DNA of 64,000 bases, taken from NCBI RefSeq assembly GCF_016924755.1, contig NZ_JAFFJX010000002.1, forward strand, positions 744,001-808,000, in the 5' to 3' direction. Position numbers and translations under genes: made by a program. This stretch comes from Longitalea arenae (GTDB lineage: Bacteria; Bacteroidota; Bacteroidia; Chitinophagales; Chitinophagaceae). This document shows positions 37,722-46,497 of this stretch, in pieces. The first letter of the stretch is position 1. Every line of letters begins with the position of its first letter. The notes beneath the pieces are model-generated. The model worked only from the letters and a program-made list of their open reading frames with translations. It was not told the DNA's origin and did no database searches.

Positions 37722-38183
37722 ATGAAGTGGATCCTGATTAGTAACGAATCTACAGGCATTAAAGAATTTCAGCTTATACAGAATAACCTTGTATTGGCCG
37801 TGATGAAGTATAACCCCCAACATCACTCTATACGCATTACATACGAAGGAGGACACCTGGTGTTCTTTATGGAAACGATGGGTTATGCGAACCGCATTGC
37901 CTTTAAAAATGTTTATGGAATTGATCTGGGCAAATTTTCCCATTACCGCAATAATACCGGCAGGTTGGAGATCAATAAAAAAGTATTCGATTACCAGATC
38001 GTAGATAAGAACCAACCAAAGCTGATCATTCATCAGCACAATCAACACGAGCCATTGGCGGTATGCCAGCTGCCAGCCGATTCCGTTCGCGAGTCGTCGT
38101 ATTATGCGTATGCCGGCCTGGTACTGAGCTCGTGCAGCTATGCTGCCATACCGGTAGTAAAACAAAGGCAGCCACCGCAATAG
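37722..38183 (+). CDS. Hypothetical protein, beta-rich, unknown function
   Basis: The 153-aa protein has no signal peptide. Alternating hydrophobic strands over residues 1-120 look beta-rich, and the pattern (ISNESTGIKEFQLI, then repeated I-x-x strands) recalls tubby/LURP-like barrels, which is only a guess. The last 35 residues contain a short hydrophobic stretch, LVLSSCSYAAIPVV. It stands alone between a terminator and a gene-free region. Codon pattern matches neighbours, so I accept it as real. Confidence 0.6.
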   Translation: MKWILISNESTGIKEFQLIQNNLVLAVMKYNPQHHSIRITYEGGHLVFFMETMGYANRIAFKNVYGIDLGKFSHYRNNTGRLEINKKVFDYQIVDKNQPKLIIHQHNQHEPLAVCQLPADSVRESSYYAYAGLVLSSCSYAAIPVVKQRQPPQ

Positions 38184-38658
38184 GATGCAGGTTCTTACCG
38201 GACTTATTCACACCGGGCTATCTTTATTGATTTTTTTTCAACAGATCTGCGCTTCTGATGGTTGCCCATTAAACTGTTAGGAGCTTTAATAGACATTCTA
38301 TAACAAAGTAGTATTTATGTTGTAAAATGTATATAACTATTATGTGGGCAGTATATGCAACTGCGTTAATAATTATTTAAACACAGCAATATCAAATTTG
38401 ATTATTTTTACGACATCAAACCTTACGCCTGCTACATTATCAACGCTGCGATTGAACCTATTCCCTGCTTGTCAGCAACCTTTTACCAGAAAGCAATCAA
38501 AACCTTTCCAAAAGAACGTCGGGGAGGATGTGTAATACCAGGCGACCGATAATCAATCACCGAACTGTATACGGGTGAAACACGGATAAAATTTTCTTTG
38601 TGCGGGTGATGGCTGTGTGATGGGCTCAAATTAATAGCAATTCTTAACGGACTGGTTC
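38184..38658. other. Upstream region of the second ECF sigma gene
   Basis: The 475 bp are AT-rich in 38220-38440 and contain no convincing gene; the short frame around 38344-38535 has no family-like sequence. The sigma gene's promoter should lie here. I could not pick out a -33/-7 pair with confidence. Confidence 0.5.
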
Positions 38659-39243
38659 ATGAAGAATCCGGGACATCACATTATTGCCGGTTTTCAGCAG
38701 GGAAGCAAAGAAGCCTTTGCTGCCGTATATAATTTGCATTATAACCGCTTATATGGCTTTGTAAAAAAGCTGATCGATGACCGCGAAGAAGCAAAAGATA
38801 TCACGGCCGAAACATTTGTAAAACTGTGGAAGCTGCACGCCAATTTCGCTACGCAGGAAAATATCAAAGCCTTCTTATACATTACCGCGCGCAATGCCTG
38901 TATGGATTATCTAAGATACCGCCAACGCCAAACAGCCAACAGGCAGGAATTGGGTTATGTTTTGGTGCAACAGGAAGAACAAATGCCTGCAATCAATGAT
39001 GAAATCAAAGCAGCGGTGCTGAAACAGATCCACCAGGAAATTGAGCATCTTCCCACACAATGCAAACGCATTTTTAAAATGGCCTGGCTCGAAGGTAAGA
39101 AGAACGCCGCCATTGCTATAGAATTAGCGCTCACCGAACAAACCATACGCAATCAAAAAGCCCGCGCTGTAAAGATCTTAAGGCTGGCCCTCGCCAACTA
39201 TAATATGGAATTATTGGTGTTGGTTATTTTATGTATGGTGTAG
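38659..39243 (+). CDS. ECF RNA polymerase sigma factor
   Basis: The 194-aa protein has region 2 (FAAVYNLHYNRLYGFVKKLI; DITAETFVKLW; FLYITARNACMDYLRYRQRQ, each within about 25-105) and region 4 (about 130-180, AIAIELALTEQTIRNQKARA). It ends in a hydrophobic stretch, ELLVLVILCMV. It should control the FecR-SusC-SusD genes downstream, but unlike the other two loci its FecR gene is not adjacent: 951 bp with a decayed repeat lie between. Confidence 0.93.
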   Translation: MKNPGHHIIAGFQQGSKEAFAAVYNLHYNRLYGFVKKLIDDREEAKDITAETFVKLWKLHANFATQENIKAFLYITARNACMDYLRYRQRQTANRQELGYVLVQQEEQMPAINDEIKAAVLKQIHQEIEHLPTQCKRIFKMAWLEGKKNAAIAIELALTEQTIRNQKARAVKILRLALANYNMELLVLVILCMV

Positions 39244-40194
39244 AGATCATTTTGCCGCCTCATAAGCTTTCAATCATTGAACTTAGCTTAATATTGCTCC
39301 ATCATAGATCTTTTGCGGGGATCAGAAGTTTTTTTATGGCCGGTACCAGCCTTTTCGCCATAGGTCGCAGCTTCTTTTTTCGACATCCTCGATCTTTTAC
39401 TACAGATCATAGATACTTTATTGTAACTAGCAGACTTTGGGTCATCGATCGTAGACCCAATACTGCGAATGACAGTTGTTTTATGGCCGCAAGTAACTTA
39501 TCTGTCAACGATCGGATCTTGGTTGCTCTAAACCCATGGATCTTTTACAGGACTGATAGATGCATTAATGCCGTTAGCAGGCTTTGTTGTCATGGATCGT
39601 AGCTTTTTTCAGCTGAAAAGATGTATTGTATGGCTACCCTTAGCCGGCTTTTTATGATCAATCGCAGCTTTTAATGGAAATACAAAGGTTGATCGCCCTG
39701 ACACGAAGTTTTAACCTGAAAAAAACAGCGTTCTGCAATTATTTACGCATAAGCGGCCCAAAAACCGTTATCGAACCGCTTTTTCTACTTAATGCCGGGA
39801 ATAAGCACGCTAACACGGCCTAAATTCCAATTACCCGCACAATTTTTATTGATATTAATTAAGAACCAACAAACTTCTTTGATAATTATCAATCTATCTG
39901 CAGGAAAAAGACCGCCATCGGAATTCACTAATTAAACATCCCCCTGACAATCAATTTTATATTACCGAATTGTTATGTCATGCAATAATGCAGTACATCG
40001 TTTGGTACAAATTCACAAAGCTACGTTTCTAAGTTGCATGCGTTGATGACCTTTTCCAGCCTGATCCTTATAGCGCATGTTACCATTACCTTTTCCAGCA
40101 CTACCGATTGCCATTACCATTCATTAACAACATTAAGGAACTGATACGCCTGATTGTCACCATGGTGAGGCAGGCTATTATTTAAACTAAAGAA
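39244..40194. other. 951-bp region between sigma and FecR, no gene
   Basis: The first half holds the degenerate tandem repeat 39284-39672. The second half is AT-rich and shows only short direct repeats such as ACCTTTTCCAGC near 40048 and 40087. A 123-aa frame at 39231-39602 follows the repeat and has no recognisable features. Confidence 0.6.
39284..39672. repeat. Degenerate ~145-bp tandem repeat, about 2.7 copies
   Basis: A motif near TAGCNGGCTTT...TCATNGATCGTAGCTTTT recurs with anchors at about 39284, 39347, 39428, 39490, 39575 and 39641. Alternate anchors are 143-151 bp apart, so the larger unit is about 145 bp with two similar halves. The best-preserved pair is 39388-39453 with 39534-39602, and TTTTATGGCC recurs at the matching phase of each unit. 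Copies have diverged strongly, implying an old array. Confidence 0.7.
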
Positions 40195-41478
40195 ATGATC
40201 GTAGTAGTTAAAAGGATCGCATCCCTTATTATTAAACAATGGCGGGGTGAATTGACCGTAGCAGAAAGCATAGAGCTGGAGCAATGGGCCAGCCAGCATG
40301 CCGCTAACCGCGAGCTGTTACAGCAGTTGACAACCGATGAAACCCTGCGCCGGGAGTTGATCACGTACTATGAAGGAGAAGAGGACCGCGAAGCTGTATG
40401 GCAAAAGATCGAAGAGGCTACCCGGGAAAACACGCCCGTATATGTTATGCCTGTACAACCATCCTGCAAGTACAGATACCTGGCCGCTGCAGTTACCGTA
40501 GCAGCCTTGTTCACTGCCGTTGGCTATTTCTGGTTCCAGGGCAGATCCAAACCAGGCACTCCAGCACCTGTAGCGCGGACTACCATTAACGATGTACTGC
40601 CGGGAGGTAATAAAGCCATCCTTCAACTAAGCGATGGAAAGACCATTGTGCTCGACAATGCACAAAACGGATTGTTAGCGCAGCAAGGAAGTTCCAATAT
40701 TATAAAGCAGAACGACGGTGAGCTTATATACGATCGCGGGGATGGAAACAGCGGTAAGCCATTCGCCACTGACCATTCACCATTGACCTATAATACACTC
40801 GCCACACCTGCAGGCGGACAATTTCAACTGAAATTACCCGATGGCACAAGGGTATGGTTGAATGCAGCATCGTCGATCACTTATCCCACTGCTTTTAATG
40901 GCCATGAGCGCAGCGTGACCATTACCGGTGAAGGCTATTTTGAGGTAGCCAAAGACGCCCGCAGGCCATTTAAGGTAACAATAGCTAAAAATAATGGAAC
41001 GCAAAAAACGTCAGAAGTGGAGGTATTAGGTACCCATTTTAATATCAATGCCTATGATGATGAGGCGGCTGTGAAAACCACCTTGCTTGAAGGAAAAGTA
41101 AAGGTGGTACATGGTGACTGGTCAGTGGTCAATGGAAAAAAGATGGTGGCTCCTGCAGCCTCAGCTATTCTTACGCCAGGTGAACAGGCACAGATCAGTC
41201 ATGAAGGGCTATTGACCGTAAAGAACCATGCAGATCTGGAAGAAGTGGTAGCCTGGAAAAACGGCGAGTTCCTGTTCCAGCATGCAGATATCGGAACCCT
41301 GATGCGGCAGGTAGCCCGTTGGTATGATATAGAAGTGGAATATCCGAAGGGAAAACCCAAAGATAAATTCAGTGGAAAGATTGGCCGGAATGTGAACCTG
41401 AGTCAGCTGTTGGAGATCTTGAAATATTCCGAAGTCAGGTTTGAACTGAAAGGCCGTACGTTAATCGTGCAAAACTGA
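40195..41478 (+). CDS. FecR-family anti-sigma factor
   Basis: The 427-aa protein has a cytoplasmic N-terminus (1-92), a membrane span (about 95-115), a FecR domain (about 200-310, with TPAGGQFQLKLPDGTRVWLN and GEGYFEVAKD) and a C-terminal DUF4974-like domain (about 350-425). It should regulate the sigma factor at 38659 and receive the signal from the SusC STN domain at 41595. Two short segments, near 40771-40788 and 41117-41140, carry ACCATTGAC-like microrepeats in frame; the protein tolerates them between conserved blocks. Confidence 0.94.
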   Translation: MIVVVKRIASLIIKQWRGELTVAESIELEQWASQHAANRELLQQLTTDETLRRELITYYEGEEDREAVWQKIEEATRENTPVYVMPVQPSCKYRYLAAAVTVAALFTAVGYFWFQGRSKPGTPAPVARTTINDVLPGGNKAILQLSDGKTIVLDNAQNGLLAQQGSSNIIKQNDGELIYDRGDGNSGKPFATDHSPLTYNTLATPAGGQFQLKLPDGTRVWLNAASSITYPTAFNGHERSVTITGEGYFEVAKDARRPFKVTIAKNNGTQKTSEVEVLGTHFNINAYDDEAAVKTTLLEGKVKVVHGDWSVVNGKKMVAPAASAILTPGEQAQISHEGLLTVKNHADLEEVVAWKNGEFLFQHADIGTLMRQVARWYDIEVEYPKGKPKDKFSGKIGRNVNLSQLLEILKYSEVRFELKGRTLIVQN

Positions 41479-41496
41479 CTATAGCCATAAAAAAAT

Positions 41497-41523
41497 GCCG
41501 CCTCATGTGCGAGATGGGGCGGC
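41497..41523 (+). terminator. GC-rich hairpin between FecR and SusC, possible attenuator
   Basis: GCCGCCTCAT (41497-41506) pairs with ATGGGGCGGC (41514-41523), ten bp with one G-T pair and a seven-base loop. The downstream TGTTTGG is a poor T-run, so partial termination or mRNA end protection is more likely than full termination. It lies 19 bp after the FecR stop. Confidence 0.5.
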
Positions 41524-41594
41524 TGTTTGGTTGGGTCATTTCTAAATAAAACTGTTGAGAACATTTCTATTTATCAAACCTAAAACGCAAATGT

Positions 41595-44500
41595 ATGAAA
41601 TTACGGACCTGGTGCATCCGTAGCGGTCAGATTTTGACCAAAACTGTATTGGTATGTACAGGATTGCTGATTTTTGTAACGCTCTTTCATCCGGCAACGG
41701 CCCAGGCTGAAGACGACCGGGGCGGAATCACGATCAGGCAGCAGAATGTGCCGATCCAGAAGGTCTTTCACACCATTGAGAAGCAAAGCGGTTACCGCTT
41801 TTTTTACAATGAAACCCTGCTCCAGGGGGCGGTAAATGTAACCCTTAACCTGCAGCATGTAAGTTTACAAGTAGCCCTGGAAGCCTGTTTCCGCAACCAG
41901 CCGCTGAGTTATGCGATCGTCGACAAAACGATCATTGTGAAAAGGAGGCCCGGGCAGCCGTCCGCTGCACCAGTTACTGCTGCTGTCTCCACATCAAGAC
42001 CCCGCAAGATCATCGCGGTTCGCGGAAAAGTCACCAGCAACAATTTGCCAGTAGCCGGCGCGAGTATTGTGATCAAAGGCACCGACAATGGCGCCAGCAC
42101 CGACAAAGACGGCATATTTACCTTGCCCGAAGTGGAAGAAGATGCCACGCTGGTAGTGAGCAGCGTGAGCCATTCAGCCCGGGAAGTGCGGTTAAACGGG
42201 CAAAGTTTTATCAGCATCGATCTGTCGCAAAGAACAGATGACCTGGATGAGGCGGTGGTAGTGGCGTATAATACGACGACGCAGAGACGGAATGTAGGAG
42301 CGGTGACGGTGGTAAAAGGAGAGCAGATCACTAATTTACCCCATCTTTCTTTTGACAAATCACTTCAAGGCCTGGTGCCAGGGTTATTGGTAACAAGCGG
42401 TACCGGACAACCAGGTGGCGGTGTAAGTAATTTTGTGTTAAGGGGTGTGGCAACTAGCGCCAACCCGGAAAATGGTTCTGTTGTGAGAAACCCATTAATT
42501 GTTATAGATGGCGTTCCTGTTTCTCAGGAAACTTCCCAAATGTATATTTCAAATGCTACCACCGCAATCAATAATCCTTTGGCGCAGTTGAATCCGACAG
42601 ATATCGAGAGTATAACCGTATTGAAAGATGCGGCTGCTATCGCACTTTATGGCGCCAATTCCAGTAACGGAGTAATTATGGTGACAACCAAAAAAGGTAA
42701 ACCCGGGAAAACCAGATTCAATATTCGCCATCAGACCGATATTGCCGCCCCAACCCAATTGCAAGACATGCTTAATCAGGACGAATACCTGGAACTTGTA
42801 CACGAGACGTTGGCAAATACAAATTCATACTATCAAAATCCCCAAAAGGTGATTGATACTTTGAAAAAGTTATTTCCTACAATGGCAGACGGAAGCTTTT
42901 ATGCACAGCCTGATTGGTATGATGCCTTGTATAAAAATAATGCTACTACAATATCTAATGATCTTTCAATTTCAGGCGGTAATGAAAAGACTACTTTTTA
43001 TCTAAACTTTGAATACACGAAACAAGATGGAGTAGTAAAAAACACCGGTTTTGATAGAAAATCAATTAGATTGAATCTTGAACATAGACCTCAACATTGG
43101 TTAAAATTCGGTTTAAATACTACTGTTTCCCATACAAAGCAGGATTATGGCGCAAGTACTGCGGGGGGTAATGACGGGAAAATGGAAAATATGTTTATTT
43201 CAAGTTTATCCCCTTTAATACCTATTTATCTTGAAAATGGTGATTATAATTTTAATTTTCAACAAGGGGTTCTTGCAGAAAACACCGTAAACCCTGTAGC
43301 CGCTGCGAAATATAATACCAATCAGAATACTGCTTTTCGAGGCTTAACCAATGTATTTGGAGAAATAAATTTATTAAAGTATCTAAGTTTCCGCACCAAT
43401 GTAGGATTTGATTTTGCACTTACCGAAGCGAAAGAAAAAGCGGATCCAAGACTTCGTGACCCAGCCATCAGAAATACAGGGGGCAGAGTTGAAGAAAGAG
43501 ATACTCGTAGGGCCAATATAATTTCCACAAATATTTTACAGTTTAATAAACAATTTGGTTCGAAACACCGGCTAGGTCTTTTGGCAGGTCAGGAGGCCCG
43601 GATTTTAAATCAAAAAATTCTGGGAGTGGCGGTCACCGGGTTGTCCTCACCGTATTATGATCAAATCACTAGTCCCGGCGCAACAGTTTTCAGTCAGGCA
43701 GGATATACACTTAAAGAGACATTGTTATCTTATTTTGGCCAGCTAAATTATGATTACGAGAATAAATATCTTCTTACCAGTACCGTCAGAAGAGACGGAT
43801 CGTCCCGATTTGGAGAAGATAAGCGATTTGGTACTTATTGGAGTACCGGAGTAGGTTGGGTCATAAGTGCCGAACCTTTTATGAACGCTGCCTCACGCTG
43901 GATGAATTATTTAAAAGTGAGAGGAAGCATCGGGGCAGCGGGCAACGCTGGTGCAATTGACCGTTTTACACCTTATGACCCAATTACGCCGGGAACGTAT
44001 TCTGGCAACATTAGTGTTAGACCAGCTGGTTCGGTAGCAGGCAATGCTGATGTGAAATGGGAAAATACTTTTTCATGGGACGCTGGATTAGAACTTCGCA
44101 TATTAAACGAAAGACTTTCGTTTACAGCCGATATATACCAAAGAACCACTGATAACCTGATTTATTCTTTACCACTTTCCCGGAATACAGGTTACCAAAG
44201 TATTCTCGGTAATGTGGGTGCCATGAGAAATCGCGGTGTTGAATTGTCTTTCTCCGCCAATATTATTCGTAAGAAAAGTTTCTTTTGGCGCTTGGATGGC
44301 AACTGGAGTACCAATCAAAATAAGTTGATCAAAGCAAATAATTCTACTGTACAGTCCCAGTTGAGCGTAGCCTATAATCAGGAAGGCAAAAGTTTTAATT
44401 CGTTTTACCTCCGTCGTTGGGCCGGGGTAGATCCGTTGACAGGAGCTGCTTTATACATGGATTCTTTAGGGAATGCCAGTCCTGATTATAATGCAGCAAA

Positions 44501-45014
44501 ACCGGAATTTGTAGGCAAAGCACAGCCTGATGGTTTTGGCGCAATCACTAATACCTTTAACTATATGGGGTTGGAATTGTCAGCAATTCTTTATTATCAA
44601 TATGGCTATAATATTCTAAACAATAATAGTATTAGAACTGTCAACGATGGTTATCTTCCCTTGGTAAATGAAACCAAAGATGCATTGAATCGCTGGCAAA
44701 AACCAGGTGATGAATCTCCAAATCCAAAAAGAACAGTAAATAATATCTCAGGTTCCAACCGATCTACCCGAACCCTGTACAAAGGAGATCACATTCGCTT
44801 ACAGAATATTATATTAAGCTATCAGGTTCCTGCAAAATTGATTCAACTATTGCATTTAAGTAATGCGAAAGTCTACTTGCAAGGAAACAATTTAGCACTT
44901 TGGACAACGGCCAATACTTATGGCGATCCCTCATCAGCAAACGTATATGGTGTAATTAGCTATAGTTACCCAATTGCGCGTACGTGGTCTATTGGCATTA
45001 ATGCTGGATTCTAA
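41595..45014 (+). CDS. SusC/RagA-family TonB-dependent transporter with STN domain; mosaic composition
   Basis: The 1139-aa protein has a signal peptide (to about 38), an STN domain (about 42-115), a CarboxypepD_reg domain (about 140-215), and a plug with ITVLKDAAAIALYGANSSNG; a beta-barrel runs to the end. It should import a ligand with the SusD encoded 30 bp downstream and signal to FecR. The first ~750 bp are GC-rich like the flanking genome; from about 42,345 onward the gene is strongly AT-rich. The plug and barrel therefore look foreign, joined to a native signalling N-terminus. The reading frame is intact across the junction. Confidence 0.95.
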   Translation: MKLRTWCIRSGQILTKTVLVCTGLLIFVTLFHPATAQAEDDRGGITIRQQNVPIQKVFHTIEKQSGYRFFYNETLLQGAVNVTLNLQHVSLQVALEACFRNQPLSYAIVDKTIIVKRRPGQPSAAPVTAAVSTSRPRKIIAVRGKVTSNNLPVAGASIVIKGTDNGASTDKDGIFTLPEVEEDATLVVSSVSHSAREVRLNGQSFISIDLSQRTDDLDEAVVVAYNTTTQRRNVGAVTVVKGEQITNLPHLSFDKSLQGLVPGLLVTSGTGQPGGGVSNFVLRGVATSANPENGSVVRNPLIVIDGVPVSQETSQMYISNATTAINNPLAQLNPTDIESITVLKDAAAIALYGANSSNGVIMVTTKKGKPGKTRFNIRHQTDIAAPTQLQDMLNQDEYLELVHETLANTNSYYQNPQKVIDTLKKLFPTMADGSFYAQPDWYDALYKNNATTISNDLSISGGNEKTTFYLNFEYTKQDGVVKNTGFDRKSIRLNLEHRPQHWLKFGLNTTVSHTKQDYGASTAGGNDGKMENMFISSLSPLIPIYLENGDYNFNFQQGVLAENTVNPVAAAKYNTNQNTAFRGLTNVFGEINLLKYLSFRTNVGFDFALTEAKEKADPRLRDPAIRNTGGRVEERDTRRANIISTNILQFNKQFGSKHRLGLLAGQEARILNQKILGVAVTGLSSPYYDQITSPGATVFSQAGYTLKETLLSYFGQLNYDYENKYLLTSTVRRDGSSRFGEDKRFGTYWSTGVGWVISAEPFMNAASRWMNYLKVRGSIGAAGNAGAIDRFTPYDPITPGTYSGNISVRPAGSVAGNADVKWENTFSWDAGLELRILNERLSFTADIYQRTTDNLIYSLPLSRNTGYQSILGNVGAMRNRGVELSFSANIIRKKSFFWRLDGNWSTNQNKLIKANNSTVQSQLSVAYNQEGKSFNSFYLRRWAGVDPLTGAALYMDSLGNASPDYNAAKPEFVGKAQPDGFGAITNTFNYMGLELSAILYYQYGYNILNNNSIRTVNDGYLPLVNETKDALNRWQKPGDESPNPKRTVNNISGSNRSTRTLYKGDHIRLQNIILSYQVPAKLIQLLHLSNAKVYLQGNNLALWTTANTYGDPSSANVYGVISYSYPIARTWSIGINAGF

Positions 45015-45044
45015 TAATGACTTGCTTTTATTAAACATAATAAG

Positions 45045-46448
45045 ATGAAACGATATACATACTTTTTTATCTGTTCAGTTATTTTGACAGGAAGTGCCTG
45101 TAAAAAGGATTTTTTAGAGGTAATCGATAAGACCAAAATACTTAGGCAAGGTTATGTGGTCGATTTGCCTACTACAGAGCATTATATGAATGGAATATAC
45201 GGGGAACTGGCCACTTCTGTTGCTGGATTATTCAACATGCCTATACCTGAGATAACGGCCGATAATCTAAAGTTATTTGGCTCCGTTTCTCTTAGTCAAC
45301 TTGGAAATTTTTATAACTGGACTCAAACGACAACGCTTGATGAAAGCGGGGGAGCATGGTATGACAATTACCGTATTATCAGAGCCTGCAATTTTGTAAT
45401 TGAAAAATCAGATGAATATAAAGACCAGGACCTTGCCAAGGCAGCTATGCTGAAAGGACAAGCTCTTTGCATAAGAGCATGGATGCATTTCTCTCTGGTA
45501 AATTTGTTCGCCCAGTCTTTTAATTATTCTCAGGATGCCTCTCATTTGGGCGTTCCATATATATATACTTCAGATATTGAAGAACGTGTGACAAGGCAAA
45601 CAGTCGCGGAAGTATATGAAGCCATGATTGCCGACCTAAAAGAAGCATTGCAATTATTGCCTGCCACTGGAGTAACCAATAAACAATATATTAATTATCA
45701 GGCAGGCAAGGCACTGCTTGCAAGGATTTATCTTTTTAAATCGGATTATAACATGGCCAAATATTTGGCAGGGCAGGTCTTACAAGATGTGCCCATGATG
45801 ATTGCTGATTATCCGGCCAAGTTATATACGTCACAGGAGTCGGAAGCCTTGTTTCAAATCCCTCCGGGAAGTTCTCAGACAGCAAATTACACCACAGATT
45901 TTTATGGGAGATATTGCAGACGTACTATCCGTTTCACTGCTTCCAATGACATAGTCCAGTTATATAGGGCATATCCCAGCGATAAAAGAAACAGCTGGAT
46001 TTTAGATTCTACTATAGGTAAAGTAGTTACTAAATTCCCTAAAGGTGTAACGGGCACTCATACAATGGCTGAAGCTGATTTTTATCAAACATTCTTTCGT
46101 TCAACGGAAATGGCACTGACAGCTGCCGAGGCTTATGCCATGTTGGGCAATGATGATAGTGCTCGTTATTTTGCAAACGAAATCCGGGTCCGGGCTGGGA
46201 TTCCTGTTATTGCTCCGACAATAATGGGAGCTGCATTAATTGATTCAATTAAAATAGAAAGACGTAAAGAGATGGCCTTTGAAGGAATTCGAATGTTTGA
46301 TCTGCTTCGATGGAAACAAAACGTAAACCGTAAGGATGCACTTACACCGGCAGCACAACTTTTACCTTATCCCAGTGATAAATCGATATCACCAATTCCT
46401 TTCGCCGATGTTCAGATAGCCGGCTTGTCACAAAATCCCGGGTATTAA
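45045..46448 (+). CDS. SusD/RagB-family outer-membrane lipoprotein
   Basis: The 467-aa protein has a lipoprotein signal (ILTGSAC, lipid Cys near 19) and the SusD/RagB pattern: KGQALCIRAWMHFSLVNLF, and the C-terminal KIERRKEMAFEGIRMFDLLRW, LPYPSDKSISPIP and NPGY end. It is the SusC partner, 30 bp downstream. It shares the AT-rich codon use of the SusC barrel and the following genes, so probably arrived with them. Confidence 0.95.
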   Translation: MKRYTYFFICSVILTGSACKKDFLEVIDKTKILRQGYVVDLPTTEHYMNGIYGELATSVAGLFNMPIPEITADNLKLFGSVSLSQLGNFYNWTQTTTLDESGGAWYDNYRIIRACNFVIEKSDEYKDQDLAKAAMLKGQALCIRAWMHFSLVNLFAQSFNYSQDASHLGVPYIYTSDIEERVTRQTVAEVYEAMIADLKEALQLLPATGVTNKQYINYQAGKALLARIYLFKSDYNMAKYLAGQVLQDVPMMIADYPAKLYTSQESEALFQIPPGSSQTANYTTDFYGRYCRRTIRFTASNDIVQLYRAYPSDKRNSWILDSTIGKVVTKFPKGVTGTHTMAEADFYQTFFRSTEMALTAAEAYAMLGNDDSARYFANEIRVRAGIPVIAPTIMGAALIDSIKIERRKEMAFEGIRMFDLLRWKQNVNRKDALTPAAQLLPYPSDKSISPIPFADVQIAGLSQNPGY

Positions 46449-46497
46449 GCAATCATGCAAAGTCGGCAATATTATTAACTCATATAAACTTATAAGA

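Noticed and set aside
39231-39602. 123-codon frame after the second sigma gene
   Set aside because: It reads through the decayed tandem repeat and has no domain or conserved pattern beyond the repeat itself.
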